64,000 nt of DNA from assembly GCF_001273775.1 (NCBI RefSeq), contig NZ_CP011801.1, positions 4,525,486 through 4,589,485 on the forward strand, written 5' to 3'. This document shows, piece by piece, positions 1 to 9,230 of this stretch. This DNA comes from Nitrospira moscoviensis. Lineage in GTDB: Bacteria; Nitrospirota; Nitrospiria; Nitrospirales; Nitrospiraceae. The notes under the pieces were generated by a model. The model saw only the letters and a program-made list of their open reading frames with translations. It had not been told where the DNA came from and ran no database searches. Both the position numbers and the translations under genes were made by a program. Within the stretch, counting starts at the first letter, position 1, and each line of letters starts with the position of its first letter.

Positions 1-1009
1 TCTGGAACTCCGTCCGGCCATTCGCCAGATCCGCCTTGGCGATGACCGTGCCGCCGTGCGACACACCTATCGTCTCGCCTTTGGCCAGGATACGGCTACC
101 GTCCGCCAGCGTGACTGCTTCCGAGGCCACCAGTTCCACTCGACCGTTCCGAGCCTGAACACTGTTGGCTTGAATAAGCCCGTTCTGGTTCACGACACGC
201 CCAAACAAACTCACCTGCCCGCCATCCGCGATCAGATCTTTCAGGTTCGTGGCTTGCCCGGTCGGGGACTGCACTTCCACGAACAGGCCGCGCCCGTCCG
301 GACGATTGCTCAGGTAGGCGCTGGCTCCCGCCGCCAGCGCGATGTGGCCCTCGGGGCTCTTGATGATCCCGGCATTCTCGACGTTGTGCGCGAACAGATA
401 GGCGCCGAACGGACCGGCGGTGATCTGGCCTTCGTTCCGCACCATCCCGGCGATGGAAGTCTCGGCGAATCCGAAATGCGTGGAGGCCCCGCCGAACCGG
501 TAGAGCCCCGCCAGGAAATCGGCATCGCTCATGTGCAGGGTGGACGCCACGAGACCTCCGACGTTCACCTGCGCGTTGCGGCCGAAGAACACCCCGTTGG
601 GGTTCAGCAGAATCACCGTACCGGTGGCATTCAGCATGCCGTCGATCATGCTGGCGTGGGCATCGAAAATGCGATTGAGCGCGATCCCGCCCACCGGCTG
701 CAGAAAGCTCGTGACTTCGTTTGGGGCGATGTTGAACTGATTCCAGTGGATGATGGCGTGCGACGACGCCTGCTGGATCGTCACGCGGTCCGTCCCGAGA
801 CCGGAGACGGTCGCCTCGCCGGCGACGACGGCGGGATTGATCGGATTGGCCCACGCCTCTTGGAGCCCGCGCAGGGGGACGAGGCAACCGACGATCAGCG
901 CGCCGACCAAGAGGCGGCGCCCCACCCGCGCCACGACCTTCAAGGCCCGACTCACCTTTCCGCCGTCCACGATCAGGTGTCCGGTCACGGTATAGATTGT
1001 GCGGTCCAT
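1..1009 (-). CDS. Two-partner secretion exoprotein TpsA, N-terminal part (filamentous haemagglutinin type)
   Basis: The frame is open from an ATG at 1009 through the left edge, so only about 336 N-terminal residues are present. A long basic leader (to about residue 53, ending QEAWA) resembles the extended signal peptides of TpsA proteins. It is followed by the TPS/haemagglutination domain, with short beta-helix repeats and the characteristic NPNGVFFG motif near residue 140. Proteins of this family cross the inner membrane by Sec and the outer membrane through a partner TpsB barrel. The start lies 10 nt after the stop of the TpsB gene upstream, so the two form a B-then-A operon. No strong ribosome-binding site is visible, so translation may be coupled. 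The passenger domain, and so its role (adhesin, toxin or other), lies outside the window. Confidence 0.85.
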   Translation of the reverse strand, partial: MDRTIYTVTGHLIVDGGKVSRALKVVARVGRRLLVGALIVGCLVPLRGLQEAWANPINPAVVAGEATVSGLGTDRVTIQQASSHAIIHWNQFNIAPNEVTSFLQPVGGIALNRIFDAHASMIDGMLNATGTVILLNPNGVFFGRNAQVNVGGLVASTLHMSDADFLAGLYRFGGASTHFGFAETSIAGMVRNEGQITAGPFGAYLFAHNVENAGIIKSPEGHIALAAGASAYLSNRPDGRGLFVEVQSPTGQATNLKDLIADGGQVSLFGRVVNQNGLIQANSVQARNGRVELVASEAVTLADGSRILAKGETIGVSHGGTVIAKADLANGRTEFQ

Positions 1010-1019
1010 CTCGGCACCA

Positions 1020-2774
1020 TCAATAGGCTAACGAGAGCATGAAATGGGCAAAGGTATCACCGGCTCTTGTCGCGGTTGCATCCCGCAAGGCGTAACCCTG
1101 ATCGAAGACGAACGTCAGGTTGTAGGGGACCAGCCGCGCCCGCAGCCCGGCCCCGACTCCTTCCAGGCGGAACTCGTTCCGTTGCCCCGTAGGGGCGCGG
1201 GCGATCCAGAGATTGGCGGTGTCGTAGAAGGCGGCGAGCTTCCATTCGATTTTCACCTCGGATGATTTCCGGCGTTGCCAGATCCAATCGATGGGAATGT
1301 CGATGAGATTGGGCGACGTAAGCTCGGCGCGCCCGCGCACCGCGTGGTCGCCGATCGACTCGCTTTGGATGTAGCCGCGCACGGAATCCATGCCGCCGGC
1401 GAAATACTGCTCGGCCGGCACCAAGGGTTCGTTCGCCCATTGCCCGTCGGCATGCAGCGCCAGGTTGAATCCCCACGGCAGCGGCTGCGCTCGATCGAAC
1501 GCCGCTTGCAGCACGAAGAATTTTCCCGTCGCGCCGGCCCGGTTGCCCGGCTTGTTGAACGGATCGTTCGGATCGCCCGCGAAGTCTTCTTTTTCCCCCC
1601 CGGGAATAACGGGCCAATAGCCTTTGGCGGTCGTCGACAGCAGGGTCACGCCGTGCGAGTCGGGGAGCACGGCGGAGTAGCCAAGCGATAGGGGCGTATA
1701 TTGGATGGGACTCAACACCACAGCCGTGCCGAGCGTGCCGGGAAACGTCGCTTCGGTCTTTTCCAATCGCTTGTAGTCGGCGCCCACCGTAATGGTATGG
1801 GTCGACGTGCCGCCTTCGAAGATGGGGAAAAAGTAGCGCAGGCCGGCGACGGTGGCGTTGCCCGCCACCGACACATCGCCCGGGCTGATCGCCAGGGTGC
1901 TGCCACCGAGAATCGAGGTGCTCACCACTTTCGAGGCGTAGACGGCCACGGCGTTCTGTGGGCCGGAAATGGGCGCGACATAGGTGGCGGAATACCCCTG
2001 AACCGCGCCCCAATCGGTCGGGGTTTGCGTGGTCTGGAGGGACAGAATGTGGTCGGCTTGCCACAGATTCGTGTAGGAGGCCTCGACGGTCAGGCGATGC
2101 AACGGCGTGGTAAAGGGGCCCTTGTTATCCGACGTCACCTTCGCATGCAGCGGCAGGCGGTCTTTCACTTTGAGCTCCAAGTCGACGGTACCCGGCTCCG
2201 TCCCGGCCTTGAGCACCGGCGTGACTTTAAGGTCAGGATTCGCATTCACGGCGTCGAGTTCCTTGACCAGCTGTTTTTCTTGGAGCAGCTTGCCCACACG
2301 CAGCGACGGCAGCTTGTCGAGGATCTGCCAGCGCGGATAGTGTTCATTTCCGGTCACGCGGATATCGAACAACCGCCCTTCCACGACCAGAAACCGAACT
2401 CGGCCGTCTTCAATAGATTGCTCCGGGATACTGACGATGATGGTCGGGAATCCCAGCGCCTGGTAGGCCTTTTCCAGCTCGGCCCTCGCCCGCTCCAGAT
2501 CCGCCATTTGCCTGTCGGGCCCTTTGTATTTGGCCGTGATCTCGTCGATCTTGGCTTGGGGCAGCAAGGCGCTGCCCTCCACGACGATATCCTTCACGGC
2601 GAAGCCCACCGAGGCAGGCGATTCACTGACGCCGGCGCCGGAAGACGGAGGGCCGGCCTGAGCCGTCATCGCCGAACGGCCGGCCGCTGTCGCGTGGCCG
2701 GATGCCATGTCGAGCGCCGTTCCCCCTGCCACAACCCACACCATCACGCTGAGCCGTACGAGTTGCCTGTTCAT
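1020..2774 (-). CDS. TpsB/ShlB-FhaC family outer-membrane transporter of two-partner secretion
   Basis: The 584-residue product has a signal peptide (about 1-31), a ShlB-type POTRA domain (about 60-135; starts VKDIVVEGSALLP), a second POTRA (about 140-210) and a C-terminal 16-strand-type barrel region (about 215-584; ends in an aromatic-rich strand with a terminal Tyr). In this family the POTRA domains recognise the TPS domain of the cognate exoprotein and the barrel forms the export pore. The downstream gene, 10 nt away, encodes exactly such a TPS domain, so the partner assignment is strong. The barrel contains a VRGY motif (FAGGMDSVRGY) typical of the Omp85/TpsB conserved loop. Confidence 0.9.
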   Translation of the reverse strand: MNRQLVRLSVMVWVVAGGTALDMASGHATAAGRSAMTAQAGPPSSGAGVSESPASVGFAVKDIVVEGSALLPQAKIDEITAKYKGPDRQMADLERARAELEKAYQALGFPTIIVSIPEQSIEDGRVRFLVVEGRLFDIRVTGNEHYPRWQILDKLPSLRVGKLLQEKQLVKELDAVNANPDLKVTPVLKAGTEPGTVDLELKVKDRLPLHAKVTSDNKGPFTTPLHRLTVEASYTNLWQADHILSLQTTQTPTDWGAVQGYSATYVAPISGPQNAVAVYASKVVSTSILGGSTLAISPGDVSVAGNATVAGLRYFFPIFEGGTSTHTITVGADYKRLEKTEATFPGTLGTAVVLSPIQYTPLSLGYSAVLPDSHGVTLLSTTAKGYWPVIPGGEKEDFAGDPNDPFNKPGNRAGATGKFFVLQAAFDRAQPLPWGFNLALHADGQWANEPLVPAEQYFAGGMDSVRGYIQSESIGDHAVRGRAELTSPNLIDIPIDWIWQRRKSSEVKIEWKLAAFYDTANLWIARAPTGQRNEFRLEGVGAGLRARLVPYNLTFVFDQGYALRDATATRAGDTFAHFMLSLAY

Positions 2775-3012
2775 ACCTCTTCACGGTCGCTCGAACGGCG
2801 AAGCGCGCTTATCGTCCTCCGACACCCCGCAGGATTGCGCCGGGTGACGTCCTACGCACCAGCATTCGACAGCGTTCTATCGGCGGGCTGTTACGGCGGC
2901 GTTACTGACAGATTTGTCTTCTGTTAGTTCTTGGCTCCGAGCGGCTAAACCCCTTGCGGACGCATGTGTTCGTCGTTAGAGTGCCGATCGTCTTTTGTCC
3001 TTCTTCACAGCC

Positions 3013-3879
3013 ATGCCCATGACATATCGAACCGCTGCGCTTGCCGTGATAGGGGCGATAAGCTGTTGGTTGATCGCGCACAGCGTGAACGGTTATGTGG
3101 CCTATACCTTGTCGTCGATTCCCTCCGACTCGCTGACGAAGGACGCGTCGCCTGCGCCGGATGCTCCATCAGCACTCGAGCCTCAAGAGATGGCAAAGTC
3201 GATTCTCTCCTCAGGGCTCTTCGTCGTCCCGCCGGACGTCTCGTCGATCACCGCAGAAGCCCAGGAAGCTCCTCCGACTCCGCCCATCGAATTGAAAGGA
3301 AAACTGAAACTGTTGGGAACGGCGATCGTCAACGGTCGCCGTTCATCGGCGGCCATCGAGCAGCTTTCCGATCACACGCAAAAACTATATTTCCTGGAAG
3401 ACACGATTGAGGGATTCGGCCAACTGGCGGGCATTACGCGGGAGGGAGTGACGATCGTCGAGGGCAACCGGCGCGGCTATCTGCCGCTGGCCGATGAATC
3501 GGCGAAGCCGGTGCCCATCTCCATTGCAGCGCCCGTCCCTAGACGTCCTAACGCCCCCACCTTGATCGACCGGCGCCAACTGAAAGAGACTCTTTCCGAT
3601 GTCTCGAAGCTTCTCACCGAAGCGCGGGCCATGCCCTATTACAATCTCGAGAACAGCGGCAAGCTCGAAGGGTGGCAGCTGATCGAGATCAAGCCGAAGA
3701 GCATCCTCGATCAACTCGGTATTCAACAGCGGGACGTCATGCTGCGCATCAACGGCACGCCGGTCACCGATCCGGGCACGATGCTGCGGCTGCTGCAAGA
3801 ACTTCAGCATGAACGGCTCGTGAAATTGGACCTGATCCGCGGCGGCGACCGGCAGACTTTGAGCTACGAGATCCGCTAG
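3013..3879 (+). CDS. GspC-like type II secretion protein with C-terminal PDZ domain
   Basis: About 288 residues from ATG 3013; ATG 3019 and a TTG at 2995 are alternatives and none has a clear ribosome-binding site. One N-terminal membrane segment (about 5-27) is followed by a periplasmic linker, a GspC homology region (ELKGKLKLLGTAIVNG, about 90-160) and a C-terminal PDZ fold (about 195-288, with GWQLIEIKPKSILDQLGIQ and DVMLRINGTPV). GspC links the inner-membrane platform of type II secretion to the GspD secretin. No other gsp gene is in the window, and the next gene is an outer-membrane barrel. It may act with a secretion locus elsewhere or have been recruited to another envelope task. Confidence 0.75.
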   Translation: MPMTYRTAALAVIGAISCWLIAHSVNGYVAYTLSSIPSDSLTKDASPAPDAPSALEPQEMAKSILSSGLFVVPPDVSSITAEAQEAPPTPPIELKGKLKLLGTAIVNGRRSSAAIEQLSDHTQKLYFLEDTIEGFGQLAGITREGVTIVEGNRRGYLPLADESAKPVPISIAAPVPRRPNAPTLIDRRQLKETLSDVSKLLTEARAMPYYNLENSGKLEGWQLIEIKPKSILDQLGIQQRDVMLRINGTPVTDPGTMLRLLQELQHERLVKLDLIRGGDRQTLSYEIR

Positions 3880-4020
3880 CCCAACTTCTTCTCTTCTCTC
3901 CAATCACCAGGCTAAATTTCCAGGTCCATGCAAGTTAACCGGAAGTTAATGTGCCAGTAACGATCGCGTGACGCCGCCAAGGCTATTCTCGCGCCGCTTT
4001 TTCAATTTGAAGGAGGGCAC

Positions 4021-4815
4021 TTGTTTCCTCGCCTGCGCGGTGCATGCCGGTTCTTGATCCTGGCAACCTTATTGACCTTCACGGCGGTCTTGCCGGCTCA
4101 TGCCGAATGGTATGTCGCCGGGTATGGCGGGCTCACCACCGGAGGAGATATCCGCAACGTGACCATGCCCGATTACGGCTTGCGTCTCGCCCAGATTCAA
4201 TTCCCGAGCGTGCTGAATCCTGTGACCGGTGACTCTCTCACTCAGAATTTCAAGGCGTCGGACCTCTCGCTCTCCAATTCCTTGCTCTTTGGGGCGAAAG
4301 CCGGCTACTTTTTCAGCGATCAAGGATTGTCCTGGCTCGGGGTCGAGCTGGACGCCTTCACGTCCAAGCCGGACATCAAGCGAACCACTGTGTCCACCGC
4401 GCACGATATTACATTCGTGCCGGGCGACACGACGGAGTGTTTCAACCTGGGAACCCGCTGTCCGCAGACCGTGAACAACAAGGGCACTCTCAACGTGGAG
4501 GAGACTTCCTTGCGGGTAACGGTGGTGAGCGCCAACGTGATCGTGCGCTACCCGGGCGCGTTCCTACAGCCCTATGTCGGCGCGGGAGCGGGAGCGTTCT
4601 ACTTCCAGTCGTCCAGCGGCACGTTCCAAGGCCGCCAGATCGTACCGGGACTGAACGTGCTGGCGGGGCTGAAGCTGCTCGTGTCCGACGAATGGGGCCT
4701 CTTCGCCGAAGGCCGTTACAATCTGGCCAACCTCAGCAATTTCGATCCCACGTTTGGCTTGAGCGGGACGTATAGTATCTTCCATTTCGTCGGCGGCATC
4801 GCGTATCACTTTTAG
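4021..4815 (+). CDS. Outer-membrane beta-barrel protein (OmpA/OmpW-like porin family)
   Basis: The 264-residue product starts at TTG 4021. That start is supported by AAGGAGG at 4010-4016, four bases upstream, and by the signal peptide that follows (about 1-28, cleavage after PAHA). The mature part opens with EWYVAGYGGL and alternates hydrophobic and polar residues. It has a YVGAGAGAFYF strand and ends GGIAYHF, a C-terminal aromatic residue typical of Bam-assembled barrels. It fits the small outer-membrane beta-barrel superfamily (8-10 strands). The two cysteines (CFNLGTRC) could form a loop disulfide. Its function cannot be told from sequence. It follows the GspC-like gene by about 140 bp and probably has its own promoter. 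Confidence 0.75.
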   Translation: MFPRLRGACRFLILATLLTFTAVLPAHAEWYVAGYGGLTTGGDIRNVTMPDYGLRLAQIQFPSVLNPVTGDSLTQNFKASDLSLSNSLLFGAKAGYFFSDQGLSWLGVELDAFTSKPDIKRTTVSTAHDITFVPGDTTECFNLGTRCPQTVNNKGTLNVEETSLRVTVVSANVIVRYPGAFLQPYVGAGAGAFYFQSSSGTFQGRQIVPGLNVLAGLKLLVSDEWGLFAEGRYNLANLSNFDPTFGLSGTYSIFHFVGGIAYHF

Positions 4816-4947
4816 CCCTCGCCGTTCATATCCTCCGCCCAATATTAGACGGTTTTAACTAAGGCCTAACGCGTCTTTAACCTGCCGATGTTAGCTTCCT
4901 GCCAGACGGTTGGGCGGCGACTCATCGTTATGACGCGGAGGGGCACG

Positions 4948-5118
4948 ATGACTTGTCAAAAATGCAAGGGGCTGATGATCGAAGAGCGACAGCCGGAACT
5001 CTCGCCGGATATGGTCGGACACCGTTGCGTCAACTGCGGGCTGTTCGTCGATCCGCTCATCCAGCACAATCGGAAGAGCCACGCGCGGAGCCGCGAAGCG
5101 CTCGTCCAAGCCGTGTGA
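4948..5118 (+). CDS. Small zinc-ribbon protein
   Basis: A 56-residue protein starting at ATG 4948, chosen because GGAGG at 4937-4941 lies at the right distance; an upstream in-frame start at 4888 would add residues of low plausibility. It carries two CxxC knuckles (TCQKC and RCVNC), which together look like a treble-clef or zinc-ribbon site. This is followed by a basic tail rich in Arg and His. Such mini zinc ribbons are common but uncharacterised; nucleic-acid or protein binding is a guess. It is convergent with xthA. Confidence 0.6.
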   Translation: MTCQKCKGLMIEERQPELSPDMVGHRCVNCGLFVDPLIQHNRKSHARSREALVQAV

Positions 5119-5195
5119 CGCAGCGCTCCCATCCGGCGTGACGCGGCGGGTGCCGCGGGGCCGGATCGGGCGGGTGGGGACGTCGCGCGCGTGGG

Positions 5196-5969
5196 TCAGA
5201 TCGAAAACTCGGCCCAGAGAAACGTATGGTCTGACGGGTCTTTCGCTCGCCGCGGCTCGACGTCCACCTCCACCCGCACACAGCGCTCCGCCAGCGGTGC
5301 CGTCGCCAGGATATGGTCGATGCGCCAGCCTTTGTTCGCCTCCAACGAGCTCGGCGCCCGGTAATCCCAAAAGGTATATTGCTGTCGATCCGGATAGAGC
5401 CGGATGAAGACGTCCTGCCAGCCCCACGCTAAGACCTGCTCGTAAGCCTTTCGTGCATCCTCGTGATAGCAGACGTGCTTGAGGTGTTTCTCCGGGCTGT
5501 GGACGTCGATCGGACGCGGCGCGACGTTCATGTCCCCGCACCAGAGCGCCGGCGCGTCCGGCGAAAGGTGCTTGTCACAATACCGCCGGAGCCGCTCGTA
5601 CCATCCCAGCTTGTAGGCGTATTTCGGCGACGTGATCTCGTAGCCTTGCGGGACGTAGGTATTGATAATCGGCAGGCCGCCGATCACCACCCGCAGCAGC
5701 CGGGCCTCGTCGGGATCCCCGCCGTCGTCGAATCCGTGAAAGACCGCTTCGGGCTTCTTGCGGCTGAGCACCGCGACGCCGTTGTACGATTTCATCCCGC
5801 GATACGTGATCTCGTAGCCGCATGACGCCAGCGCGAGCAGCGGAAACTCGCTATCCTGCACTTTGGTTTCCTGGAGACACAGCACGTCCGGCCGGTGGCG
5901 TTCCAGCCAGTCGGCCACGATGCCGACACGCTTCCGCAGGGAGTTGACGTTGAAGGTGGCGATTTTCAT
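5196..5969 (-). CDS. xthA: Exodeoxyribonuclease III (AP endonuclease)
   Basis: The 257-residue product is full length for the XthA/ExoA family. It starts MKIATFNVNSLRKR and contains LCLQETKV (metal-binding Glu), the SYNGVAVLSR region, GDMNVAP (catalytic Asp/Asn) and a C-terminal WRIDHILA...SDHTFLWAEF (Asp-His pair). The enzyme cuts DNA 5' of abasic sites and removes 3' blocking groups in base-excision repair in the cytoplasm. It stands alone on its strand, convergent with the zinc-ribbon gene. All expected active-site motifs are present, so it should be functional. Confidence 0.95.
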   Translation of the reverse strand: MKIATFNVNSLRKRVGIVADWLERHRPDVLCLQETKVQDSEFPLLALASCGYEITYRGMKSYNGVAVLSRKKPEAVFHGFDDGGDPDEARLLRVVIGGLPIINTYVPQGYEITSPKYAYKLGWYERLRRYCDKHLSPDAPALWCGDMNVAPRPIDVHSPEKHLKHVCYHEDARKAYEQVLAWGWQDVFIRLYPDRQQYTFWDYRAPSSLEANKGWRIDHILATAPLAERCVRVEVDVEPRRAKDPSDHTFLWAEFSI

Positions 5970-6039
5970 GGAGCGCCGCGCGCCGGCGGATGCTAACAGA
6001 TGACGGGAAGGGGCACAAGGCGGACGCGCCCCGGACGGA

Positions 6040-6876
6040 TCAGCCGGCGGGTTTGTCCAGATGGTGTAGATAGCGGCGCAGGATGGCCTGCTCCACGCGG
6101 GAGCGCCCGCGGTCGGGCGCGGGAAAGCGGAGCACGAGATGCATCTTGCCGGGCTCCGGCAGTTGAATCGTGATGCGCGGCTCCGGCGACGGGGCTTCGA
6201 GCAGATTCGTCTGCTCCAAGAGTTTCATCTGGCGCGCCGCCTCCTCCATGAACGGCGCGCATTCGGTCTTCGCGGCGTCGAGCAGCGCCTGTTCCGCCCT
6301 GTGCCAAGGCTCATCCGCGCCGAGCGGAACGACGAGCGTATAGAGCCCGAATTCCTGGCCGGGATTTTCTTTCACCAAGGCGTTCGTGAACAACAGGCTG
6401 TTGGGAAACACCGTGATGCGCCCCGTATAGAGATGCGCCGACTGGCCGGGCCCGATTTCGAGCAGCTTCGTGGCGAACATGTCGTGATCCAACACGACGC
6501 CGCGATGCCCGGCGATCTGAATCCGATCCCCGACCGAGTAGACCTTTCCTCCCACCCGCAGCGCGGCGCCGCTCCAACAGAGAATCAGCTCCTTGGTCGC
6601 GAGGACCAGGGCCGCCGCCAGCGCGACGAGCGAGACGGCGAAGGCTTGGAGCTCGTGCGCCCAAATGACGACCAGGCCGAGGAGAAAGGCGAAGAGGATC
6701 GAGTTTCTGGTCGTGACCACCCAGCGCCGTTTCGACTCCATCGAGAGCGCCGCATTGCGCGCGATCCACCGGACGACCAGCGCCCGGATGATCAGCAGCG
6801 AGACGAGCAGAATCAGCGACTTGATGCCGTCCAACATCACCGAGCTGTCGATCTGAACCCATCCGCTCGTCGTCAT
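6040..6876 (-). CDS. Small-conductance mechanosensitive channel family (MscS-like) membrane protein
   Basis: I place the start at ATG 6876, which has GAGGG five bases upstream; an ATG at 6897 would add seven residues. The product has three predicted membrane helices (about 14-35, 60-78 and 82-105 of this form). These lead into an MscS beta-domain with a conserved (V/I)GDRIQI...GVVLDHDMFATKL pattern and FPNSLLF, the typical MscS middle-domain signature. Channels of this family open under membrane tension and release solutes on osmotic downshift. It is shorter than multi-domain MscK-type proteins. It lies head-to-head with the HDOD gene and shares a short promoter region with it. Confidence 0.8.
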   Translation of the reverse strand: MTTSGWVQIDSSVMLDGIKSLILLVSLLIIRALVVRWIARNAALSMESKRRWVVTTRNSILFAFLLGLVVIWAHELQAFAVSLVALAAALVLATKELILCWSGAALRVGGKVYSVGDRIQIAGHRGVVLDHDMFATKLLEIGPGQSAHLYTGRITVFPNSLLFTNALVKENPGQEFGLYTLVVPLGADEPWHRAEQALLDAAKTECAPFMEEAARQMKLLEQTNLLEAPSPEPRITIQLPEPGKMHLVLRFPAPDRGRSRVEQAILRRYLHHLDKPAG

Positions 6877-6959
6877 CCGCGCCCTCGCCGGCTCCATCCT
6901 GCTCGGTTAAGGTTCATCCGCCGTCATCCGATACAGCATCCGGCCCTACAGAGGAACCC

Positions 6960-8501
6960 ATGTCCACTTCGCCCTCGACATCCGAGTCGGCCTTGGCCGA
7001 CTCGATCCGACCGCGTCTGCACCGTTCGCTTCAACCGCTGTTCGACCACGGCAACCCTTGCTTACCAGCCCTCGAGAAAACCTGCCAGAAAATTCTGAGT
7101 CTCGCGGGCGGCCTGACGGGCGCCGACCGCCTCGCGCAACTCGTGAGCCGCGATCCCGGCCTGGCGTGTAAAGTGCTGCAGGTGTCGAACAGCATCGCGT
7201 ACAGCCCGCAGCAAGTGATCACGTCCGTTCCGCATGCCGTCACCTGGCTGGGTCTCGACACGGTCCGCTCCATCGTCGCGGCCGCGCAGCTCGTCGAGCA
7301 ATTGCACGAATGGCCGGAGCGGCGGCGGATTCTCAGCGGCGTCATCGCGCGGGCGCTCGTCGCCGCCGCGCACGCCAACGAGCTCGGGCTGGCCGTCGAC
7401 TATCCCTCGCCGGGCCAACTGTTCAGCTGCGCCCTGCTGTACGCGGTCGGCGATCTCGCGGTGGCGCATCAGGCGCCCGATCTTTATCGCGCGCTGCGCG
7501 GCATTCCCCAGCGGGCGCGCACCCAGGCGGCCCGCATCATGGAAGAAACCGAGCTCCTCGGCGTCCCGAAGCACCGGCTCGCGCAGGCCCTCGCGCAGCT
7601 GTGGGGCTTGCCTCCTTATCTCGTGGAGCTCTATGCCGACGGCGAGCCGGCGGAGGGCCGCTGGCACACCGGCAGACACTCGTTGAAGGGGCTGGTGGTC
7701 GGATCGGCGCTGTTGGTGGATGCGATGGCCGGCCCCTCCTCGCCCACCGCGGTGGAGGCGGCGAAACGCCCGCTGTTGATCGGTACCGGATTGCCCGGCC
7801 ATCTGTTCGGCGAGATCCTGATGCGCGCGCTCGACCGGGGAAAACAGCTGGTGCGCGCGGCCGGGTTATCGTTCGACCTGTCCGGCGAGGACGAGCCGGC
7901 GCCCGGCGGCCGGGCGCCGGCGGCGGCGCCGGAGCCGATTCCCGCTGCGCCAGCGGCTCCGGCGCAGCGCGGGCCGTCGGCGATCGAAACGAATCCATTG
8001 GAGACCCTGCAGTCGCTCCAGGCGGCGCTCCGCGAGGCCAAGGATCTGAATACGCTCCTCGGCACGCTGGTCCGCGCACTGCACCGCGACGCAGGCTTTG
8101 CCCGCGTGGCCCTATGCCTGTTGAATCCGCATGACAGCAACCAGCTCGTCGGCCGCCTCCTGTTGGGCGTCGATCCGCCGGCCGCCCATCTCCACTGCCT
8201 GTCCGGCTCGCTGAGCGACGACCACCCGTATTTTCTCAATTTGCTGAAAGCCGCGGAGCCCTGCTTGATCGAGGATTTTACGACGCCGATGAGCGTCCCG
8301 GTGAATCCGGCGTTCCTCCGGCTGTGGAATCCCGGCTCGGGCATCGTGGCGCCACTGCGCATCGGCCATCGCCCGATCGGCATGATCTACTGCGACAGCG
8401 GGCCGCTGCCCAACCAGGTCAGATCGAGCGACTACCAGGCGTTCCAACTGTTCTTCAATCAAACCACCTTGAGTATGAATCGGCTGGCGGGCCTGCTCTG
8501 A
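6960..8501 (+). CDS. HDOD domain plus GAF domain signalling protein
   Basis: The 513-residue product has an HDOD domain (about 30-260; includes LVSRDPGLACKVLQVSNS and ITSVPHAVTWLGLDTVRSIV). A low-complexity Pro/Ala linker follows (about 295-325), then a GAF-like domain (about 340-510; ends with a MIYCDSG strand and QLFFNQ helix). HDOD domains are catalytically silent relatives of HD hydrolases used in regulation of motility, stress and cyclic-nucleotide signalling; GAF domains bind small ligands. A sensor or scaffold role is inferred. GAGGAA precedes the ATG by about five bases. No fused output enzyme is visible. Confidence 0.85.
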   Translation: MSTSPSTSESALADSIRPRLHRSLQPLFDHGNPCLPALEKTCQKILSLAGGLTGADRLAQLVSRDPGLACKVLQVSNSIAYSPQQVITSVPHAVTWLGLDTVRSIVAAAQLVEQLHEWPERRRILSGVIARALVAAAHANELGLAVDYPSPGQLFSCALLYAVGDLAVAHQAPDLYRALRGIPQRARTQAARIMEETELLGVPKHRLAQALAQLWGLPPYLVELYADGEPAEGRWHTGRHSLKGLVVGSALLVDAMAGPSSPTAVEAAKRPLLIGTGLPGHLFGEILMRALDRGKQLVRAAGLSFDLSGEDEPAPGGRAPAAAPEPIPAAPAAPAQRGPSAIETNPLETLQSLQAALREAKDLNTLLGTLVRALHRDAGFARVALCLLNPHDSNQLVGRLLLGVDPPAAHLHCLSGSLSDDHPYFLNLLKAAEPCLIEDFTTPMSVPVNPAFLRLWNPGSGIVAPLRIGHRPIGMIYCDSGPLPNQVRSSDYQAFQLFFNQTTLSMNRLAGLL

Positions 8502-8526
8502 CGGAGTGCTTCGCTCGCGCAGCGCT

Positions 8527-8964
8527 CTATTTCGCGGTCAGCGTATCTCGTGTTCCCGGCACGCATTCCTCACGCTTCCAGTGTTTCAACACCTTCTCTT
8601 CGTTGAACGTCAGGGTGTAGCGGTAACAATAGAGCGTCGGCTTCGGGCCCTCCTGGTTCTTGCTCATCAGTGCGCTCACGGATTGTGAGGCGTCGGCGAG
8701 AAACGCCGGATTCCACGGATCCAATTCCTTGTCGCTGAGCGCGAAGCGGTAGGTCCACACCGTGTCTCCGCCGAGCGCCGGGGTCTTCGCGGTATGCGGG
8801 GGGCCCAGCTTCTCGCGGACGTCGTCCTGGCTCAAGCGATTGAGGCCTTTCTTGAAATAACCGTCCCGCCACGGTGCGCTGCAGCCGGCCTGGAGGAGGC
8901 CGATCGCAACGGCCAGGCACAGCGCCGACATGAAGACTCGCGCCGCCTGTCTCGGGAATCTCAT
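8527..8964 (-). CDS. Putative lipoprotein of unknown function (BamE/SmpA-like size)
   Basis: The 145-residue product starts at ATG 8964, which overlaps the stop of the upstream gene as ATGA; longer versions would bury the signal peptide. A basic N-terminus and hydrophobic stretch end in the lipobox LQAGC (about residue 26), so it should be a lipoprotein. The mature part has LSQDDVREKLGPPHTAKT, similar in style to the start of SmpA/BamE-like domains (helix then GxPxx), followed by a WTYRF strand and a cysteine pair near the end. The BamE-like reading is only suggestive. It is translationally coupled with the two-helix membrane protein. Confidence 0.65.
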   Translation of the reverse strand: MRFPRQAARVFMSALCLAVAIGLLQAGCSAPWRDGYFKKGLNRLSQDDVREKLGPPHTAKTPALGGDTVWTYRFALSDKELDPWNPAFLADASQSVSALMSKNQEGPKPTLYCYRYTLTFNEEKVLKHWKREECVPGTRDTLTAK

Positions 8965-9188
8965 GATCCGGAATTGAGCTGCTGCATCCGCTTGATGGAA
9001 CAGTACAAGGCATAGCCTTGGGCCAGCATGCCGGTGACGAGCAGTCCCAACGCGGTCTGGAGCCAATGGGAAGAGGGATGGTCGAGGCCGTACATGCCGA
9101 TGACGAAGCCGAGCGCGATCGCGAGGACCCCGGCGGACCGGGCGATGAGGGCGTTCATCCGCCAGTTTCTTGGGGAGGGTTCTTGCAT
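8961..9188 (-). CDS. Small two-helix membrane protein
   Basis: A 75-residue protein from ATG 9188 (a GTG at 9194 is possible). Two hydrophobic helices (about 15-36 and 43-64) flank a short GLDHPSSHW loop and end in a basic tail. No family was recognised. Its stop overlaps the start of the downstream lipoprotein gene by four bases, which supports a shared transcript and a membrane-related role for the pair. Confidence 0.6.
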   Translation of the reverse strand: MQEPSPRNWRMNALIARSAGVLAIALGFVIGMYGLDHPSSHWLQTALGLLVTGMLAQGYALYCSIKRMQQLNSGS

Positions 9189-9230
9189 AGCCACGGTACC
9201 GGCTACGCTACACCGGCCCCCTCGCTCAGT

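Noticed and set aside
56..1042. Long plus-strand open frame opposite tpsA
   Set aside because: It is Arg/His-rich without domains, while the minus strand gives an unmistakable TPS domain in another frame.
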